Part shown: one piece after another, positions 58,682-64,000 of the stretch
Layout of the letters: every line of letters starts with the position of its first letter
Numbering within the stretch: the first letter of the stretch is position 1
Assembly: GCA_030248215.1 (NCBI GenBank)
Contig: JASANG010001433.1
Location: forward strand, 172,120-236,119
Reading direction: 5' to 3'
DNA length: 64,000 bases
Source of the DNA: Enoplolaimus lenunculus
Taxonomy: Eukaryota > Nematoda > Enoplea > Enoplida > Thoracostomopsidae
Position numbers and translations under genes: made by a program
The notes under the pieces: generated by a model
Database searches by the model: none
The model's input: only the letters and a program-made list of their open reading frames with translations
What the model was told of the DNA's origin: nothing

Positions 58682-59032
58682 CAGGGTACAACCGGAGATT
58701 GCTTCCGGCTCCGGCGGTAAGCCGACTTCCAGGTCCGGTAGAATTTTTACTGGAGGTTTTGGCAATTTTGGCAGTGAAATTTTGCATAGCTTTACAAAAT
58801 TTATCTGTTTCGCGCGTTTCATTATCACTTTTGGCGCAATTTTGAAGAAAAAATAGCCGAGATTTTGTAAAAAATAAGGGTAAAACCAAGCGATTTAATA
58901 ACACAGTTCAGATATATTTGCTACAAAATTAACAAATTAAACATCATTTTAACTATCTAATTTCGCGTCACCTCAGGCTCCGGCAATTTTTGTTGACAAC
59001 CGGCTCAGCTATTTTTCTCCGGTTTCACCCTG
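58682..59032. mobile_element. 351-bp GGCTCCGG-type hAT-like MITE
   Basis: Left CAGGGTACAACCGGAGATTG, right CTCCGGTTTCACCCTG. GGCTCCGGCGG and GGTCCGG repeats are near the left end. It lies just beyond the stop codon of the EGF-repeat gene and may contribute its 3' UTR. Confidence 0.7.
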
Positions 59033-59079
59033 GCACTTACTCAACGTACATGCTTGCTCGCATAGACCTTCTACTCCTG

Positions 59080-62000
59080 TCATTCAGATTCATGTAACTG
59101 CCTTACAACTTTTTCACGTCGTCGTCGAGATTGCAGTTGAAAGACTTTCATTTCTAAGGTCATTTTTTCACAATGAGGCCCGTAATAATAGTTCGGGCAG
59201 AGGCATTGCCTATTTCCAATGCTTAAACTTCTCAAGCATAGCCCACCATTGTAGCAAGCGTTTTCTTCACAAATTATTGCATCTTGGAGCTCTCTTGGGA
59301 CCACAAGTCTTGAAATTGGTCTTTTGTCTTCTGCAGTGTCAGTGATAGTATCTGTCGTATGCGTATCATAATCATTGTATTCGGAATCAATATATTCGTT
59401 GAAACTTTCGTCAAAATTTCTGTAACTTTCCTGGGTTTTGAATACTGAGTTTCGGTTTGCCAATACGTCGTTGGATGCATACTGGCACTGAGCTCCTAAA
59501 ATCATGGGCCCAGATGAAGATCTGGGGCGGAACGTATTTTTGTGGGACTTCAATAGAGTAAGCTTAGAATCCTAGTAAATGAATATATATAGGTGCGTGA
59601 AACGAAACAGTTAAATTGTCTAAAGCGCGCTGCAGATCTTCCTCGATCGCACCTTGGCTGCGTGCCTGGTTTTTCGAGAAAGGATGCCTGTTTTAAAATT
59701 TTACATCCATTTGAAACCAACATAAAAATTGTGCGCTGCATATTGTTTTTAGTGGCCCAGAGTACAGAATTTTACAAGATGTTTTTAGTGCCGCAGAGAT
59801 CATAATCTTCATAAGCATTGAAACAGAAATATTTGTTGCGTACGGACTTTTTTAATTTTGTAGGAAAGTGAAACTATGATGGTGATTTAAAGTTAGGCGG
59901 AAAATAACAATGTTGGTGAGAAAATTCAAATGTTGGGCGGGAGAATTTAAATTTGTAAAAGAAATTCAAATTTTAGCGGAAAAGGCAAATTTTAGCGGTA
60001 AAATCATGTTTTACCGGCAAATTCAAATTTTGGCGGGAGAATTAAAAATTTTGGTGGGAGAATTTAAATTTTAGTGGGGAATTCAAATTTGGACTGAAAA
60101 ATTAAAATTTTGGCTGGAAATTCAATTTTTGGCGGGAGAATTTAAATTTTGGCGGGAAATTCAAATTTTGGCGGGAAATTCAAATTTTAGTTGGGAATTT
60201 AAATTTTGGCGGGAGAATTTAAATTTTGGTGGGAAATTTAAATTTGGCGGAAAAATTCAAATTTTGGCGGCAGAATTTAATTTTTGGCGGGAAATTCCAA
60301 TCTTGACGGGAACATTTAAATTTTAGCGAAAACATTCAAATTTTAGCGGCAACTTCAAATTTTGGCGGAAGAATTTAAATTTTGGCGTCGAAATCAAATT
60401 TTAATGTGAAAATCTACATTTTGGAGGCGAAATTCAAATTTTGCCGGCAAATCGAAATTTCGAAGAAAAAACCAAATTATGAAGAAACCTCAAATTTTAC
60501 GAAAAATAATATTTTTTAAGCAAACTATCTATATACCATACATTCGATACCTATTGTGCAGTTGAGTGGTACATTCAAAGTAAATATTGACGGTATAAAA
60601 ATGTCCGCTACACCGTCCACGCAAAACTTGCATAATCCGCGCAGTTAACTATAATGTAGGACGTTGCGTGAGCGAAGCGCACGCGTTACAACGTGGAGAG
60701 ACATTAAATAGTGATGGGCATCGGATATTTTGGCATATCCGGATAATTTGGCTATTTTTGCTGGATATTTATTCGGATATATCTTGATATCCGAAATTAA
60801 ATTTTTTATTTCGGATATCCGAAACTCGATTTTGCATTTTTTTGGGTTTCCTAACCTCAATTTTTGTTTTGTGAGCGCTTGATTTAACTTGATTCTCTAA
60901 GGAAAGTACCCTGATTAACAAGCTGGTTATATATAAAAGCGTAGAAACATAAGATTCTAAAAATCGTTATTTATTATTCAACTGCTTCAAAAGCGCTGTA
61001 TATTCGGTTTGGAAGATTGCTACTGACTAATAAATACTTGCTTTGGCCACCTGAAATTGGGTTGACTTGGCTTGTCTCTGTCGGATTTAAACCACTGCAA
61101 CAGAAATTCTGTCGAATGCCACCTTTCCCTCGAACTATATATATGAGTCGTTTTACGTTCTAAGAAGAAAGAGCAACATTAAAATATACTTACGTTAAAT
61201 CGTACAAACATCAGCCCATGTTAGTTTTAGTGGTGCCCCGCTTTCAGCAGCGGATCCAAAAATTTCCGACGGGGTTCGTCTGGTTAGTGTTTTGAAACAT
61301 AATTTTTCACCAAAAAATTTTCTGATGGGGAAATTTTGTAAAAATGGACCTTATCATTTTTATAAAAAAATTTTGGGACGGGAAAATTAAAAGATAGAGA
61401 CATTATCATTTTATCACAAATTTTCTGGCGGAAAAGTTGTAAGGTAGCCTTACCATTTTATCACAATAAAATTCCAATGGGGCTTTTTCACTAGACCGCA
61501 ACATAGTAGGATTAAATTTTCCACTATTTTTGCTTGGCTTAAGCTTAAGCTTTGTTTAGATTTGTGTTTATAACGCTGAGAAGGCTTAAACTTAGGAATA
61601 TATGTTGTCAGAGGAAAACATAATTTTTGTAAGCGATAGAAAAATTTTAATTTTGTAATACATAAAGGTGGCGCTATACTTGTTTTCAATATCACACTGA
61701 ATTTTGAAAAAATTTTGCGACAGTAACTGCGATTGGAAAAAAGACCAAAGTCAAACAGCTTTAAATTTTACAACCAATATACACTGAAAAAACCAAATCT
61801 AGTAAAAGTCGTCAAGAATTTAGTTCAATACTCTCACTGAAGTTTGAATACAGAATTTGTTTTCGTCAGCTTTTGCTACTTTCGTAGTGAAACAATATAG
61901 ATTATTTCCAAAAAATTTACACAATAGCATTTTGGATATCCGTATACTTATTTCATATCGGATACATTTCCGGATGTTTTTCACATCTGGATATCCGGTG

Positions 62001-62214
62001 CCCATCTATTGCTTTGAGATCATAAAATACACCCAGAAATCCTGGTTGCGCCGTTGATTACAAATTGCTTAAGCATCGCTATGAGACTAACCAAAATATC
62101 CCGTCGTACAATGGCACGCGTACTGATTGTTATGCAATTCTACGCAACGGCCTCCATTGGCGCAATTGCAACGATGAGGATCGGTGATAGTTTCACATTG
62201 ACGTCCGGAAAAAC
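59080..62214 (-). CDS. EGF-repeat protein, last two exons (partial gene)
   Basis: Exons 62214-62092 and 59495-59080 join in phase 1 (TATTTTG|GAGCTCAG), giving about 179 C-terminal residues. The first exon starts GFSGRQCE, the end of one EGF unit, and encodes most of the next (CNCANGGRCVELHNNQYACH), which the join completes as CTTGYFGAQC. An acidic linker rich in Asp, Tyr and Thr (about 80 residues) follows, then another EGF unit (CEENACYNGGLCLRSLS, RQCLCPNYYYGPHCEK), and a basic tail QSRRRREKVV ending at HESE. No membrane segment follows, so the protein is probably secreted or extracellular. The symmetric 1-1 phase exon is typical of EGF genes. The 5' part lies outside the window. The orthologue is not identified. 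Confidence 0.85.
59880..60470. repeat. Minisatellite of AAATTTTGGCGGGAAATTC units
   Basis: About 30 diverged units of roughly 19-20 bases, made of an AAATTTTGGCGGGA core and an AATTCA or AATTTA spacer. Exact GCGGGAAA occurs at 60152-60159, 60171-60178 and 60287-60294. It lies in the intron between the last two exons of the EGF-repeat gene. Confidence 0.9.
60710..62012 (+). mobile_element. ATATCCGG element, best two-ended copy
   Basis: Left AGTGATGGGCATCGGATATT, right CACATCTGGATATCCGGTGC then CCATCTATT, inverted ends. The interior has CTCGATTTTGCATTTTTTTG, GGAAAGTACCCTGA, the ATTTTCTGATGGGG units and CTTGGCTTAAGCTTAAGC. At about 1.3 kb and with no protein, it is non-autonomous. It lies in the intron of the EGF-repeat gene. 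Confidence 0.75.
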
Positions 62215-64000
62215 CTAAATTTGTTAAGAACTTTTCGACACATTAAATTGTCATTTTTCAAACATTTTACTCTTGCTGAACTTTAGAGCTGTGATCGACA
62301 TTGCAGCCTGTGGTAAAATCTATACCAATTTTATTACACTAAATCTATAAACATTCTGTTCCAATTATAATACTGCAAACGATATGTCAGTTTTATATAG
62401 GCAAACAATTTCCACGACCCGTTTAGGGAAAAAATTTAAATATTTCAAGTATTTGTTCTAATTTAAATACATTTCATATTTATATGTTTAGAATTTTGTA
62501 CAAGTATAGCAAAAACAATATACTAAATTCCGCTGAACAGTTCTCTACCAGAAACATTGTCTTTTCCACATCACTTAACAACAAAACGGTAAGGGTGTTT
62601 CAAACTGCCACTAAGTAATTATTAGACAAGTGTTTCAATTCCAGACTGCTGTATTTTAACATTTAAGTTCAATGAAAATTGATCAGACTTTGCGATTCAG
62701 TTTGAAAATACAAAGTTATTCAATCGAAATAAATAAGTGTAAAACTTTGAATTGCGCAACGCCCTAGTAGTTTTGAAAAGTTTTGAAACATAAAGATTTT
62801 CTTTAAGAATAAAAAACGTCAAATCATAGAGACATGGCGTGTCACCTATTATATGTTTCGCTCAAACTACGGATTTCACATTTTGTTCGATAAAAACCTA
62901 ACTGAGTTGATAATATCAGTCAATTATTCTGTTCGAATATCTGAGCCCAAGACCTAACTATATATACAGCCCTAAAGCAGCCGCAGGTCCCTTATAGCCG
63001 GAATTTGATTTTACGCGTTTTGAAAAGTTTCCCTAAACAATAACCGTGTTTTCGTCATCTTTATCCATAATGCCACTTCTACCAATTTTAGTTTTTCGAG
63101 CTGGAAAATAGTAGAGTACGCTCATATTTTAGATTCATCCTTACGCCTATTGTTCGGCTAAATTGAGAAAATTCTACGCCTTTATTAATCATCAGACAAA
63201 GGAAAGAACAAAAGCGTTAACTTTTTTTAGCTTGGTTGAATTTCTAATCATACTTCGTCAGTCAATTTCTCTCAGCTATCATGTTTACAGAAATACGTAA
63301 TCTTAAACACTGAAACAGTTCTACAATGCATAAAGTATGTGTTTCGTGTAAACACACATTAGTGGATGCATTTTAAAATTGTAAGATTAGCGTGAGTTTT
63401 ATTGATTTAACATTGCAAACCAAACAGTTTAATTTGTTTATAGGAAAAAACTTAATAATACTCAAGCGAAATACAACAAATTTTGCGCGTAAAATAGCGA
63501 ATTTTTCTGCATTTCCAATACGAAAGGAGATATTTCTCTTTACAGGAAACTAAAACTAATGGCCGCTAACGTCCTGTTGTAAGCATACGAGAAGAGCGTA
63601 TTAGCTTTGTGTTTTGATGTTTTATGACACTTGAATTAGGGGTTAATTAGGGATTATTATGTTAATAATTCGTGGGTGTGTAATTTTACCTTAGTTCATC
63701 TTTTGTAAAACGAGAGAACTAGTAGAAAAAGTGTCCCATGAAGGTGTTTGTAAAATATGTTTCTTATCAGTCATGTAAACGGCAAAAGCACGGATTGTTT
63801 GTTATAATTCGCGGGTAGCCCACAAGTAGAACGTATTCAAGAAAAATTTACCCATGCTTTTGCGTCTATTCGCCGACTGCGTTACTGAAACATGTTTGCA
63901 ACTTAACATGCGTAGCTTGTCGTCACGAAACCCGGGATTTATTTCTCGAAACGTCGTTTAGTCTAGTTAAGCTTAATTTAGAAACTGTGATCACAAACAT
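62215..64000. other. Upstream intron or flank of the EGF gene, nothing recognised
   Basis: No further EGF exon is visible on the minus strand, which should show Cys-spaced NGG words. The region is AT-rich and unusually free of the MITE families seen elsewhere. Confidence 0.4.

Noticed and set aside
59496-59566. A longer 5' part of the last EGF exon, starting at 59566 after TTTACTAG
   Set aside because: It cannot follow the phase-1 donor at 62092 without an immediate stop. The acceptor at 59496 restores the EGF unit ending GYFGAQC.
1-64000. LTR retroelements, virus-derived copies, LINEs or toxin genes
   Set aside because: No reverse transcriptase, capsid, envelope or integrase reading was recognised in any open frame.

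Overview
The window is nuclear DNA of an animal. It is AT-rich, genes are split by GT-AG introns of about 0.3-4 kb, and repeats fill most of the rest. I could rebuild four conserved genes exon by exon with phases that close: EDEM2 (2258-8518, minus), USP5/isopeptidase T (14033-28513, minus), a VAMP7-type longin R-SNARE (29941-38439, minus) and ARL8 (46966-51352, plus). The last two exons of an EGF-repeat protein (59080-62214, minus) and a gene I do not recognise (438-1806, minus) complete the clear gene set. A repeat-rich nematode is my best guess for the organism. The evidence is indirect: nematode-like wording in ARL8 (GLQNSGKT, from memory), splice acceptors a few to about 45 bases before several start codons (as with spliced leaders), many degenerate TTAGGC-type blocks, and a TTTTGGCGGGAAA minisatellite of a kind I recall from Caenorhabditis. 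None of this is proof.

Layout. 1-2260: the unrecognised gene just downstream of, and on the same strand as, EDEM2. 2258-8518: EDEM2, 11 exons, 527 aa. 8519-14032: intergenic, with a hAT-like MITE, an inverted pair of tRNA-derived SINEs, two copies of a second SINE and a 94-bp hairpin. 14033-28513: USP5, 15 exons, 841 aa, introns full of MITEs, a 0.9-kb foldback element, a satellite-bearing element and a 617-bp palindromic array. 28514-29940: an exact-looking 277-bp tandem duplication. 29941-38439: VAMP7-like gene, 5 exons, 301 aa. 38440-46965: tRNA-like sequence, a coding-looking Cys-rich terminal exon, a broken pogo/Tigger-type transposase, a 182-codon hydrophobic ORF and satellite-bearing elements. 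46966-51352: ARL8, 6 exons, 188 aa. 51353-59079: dense nested MITEs. 59080-64000: EGF-repeat gene, 5' part outside the window.

Functionally EDEM2 acts in ER glycoprotein quality control, USP5 recycles unanchored polyubiquitin, ARL8 moves lysosomes, and VAMP7-type SNAREs fuse endosomes and lysosomes. They share a proteostasis and late-endosome theme, but nothing in the sequence shows co-regulation.

The most striking non-genic property is a set of MITE families with hAT-like ends (CAGGGT.../...ACCCTG or TAGGGATG...; 8-bp target duplications in several). Each family carries its own short subterminal motif in many copies (TTCCGG, TCTCGG, ATCGGC, ATCCGG). I saw no LTR retroelement, virus-derived element, LINE or CRISPR array.
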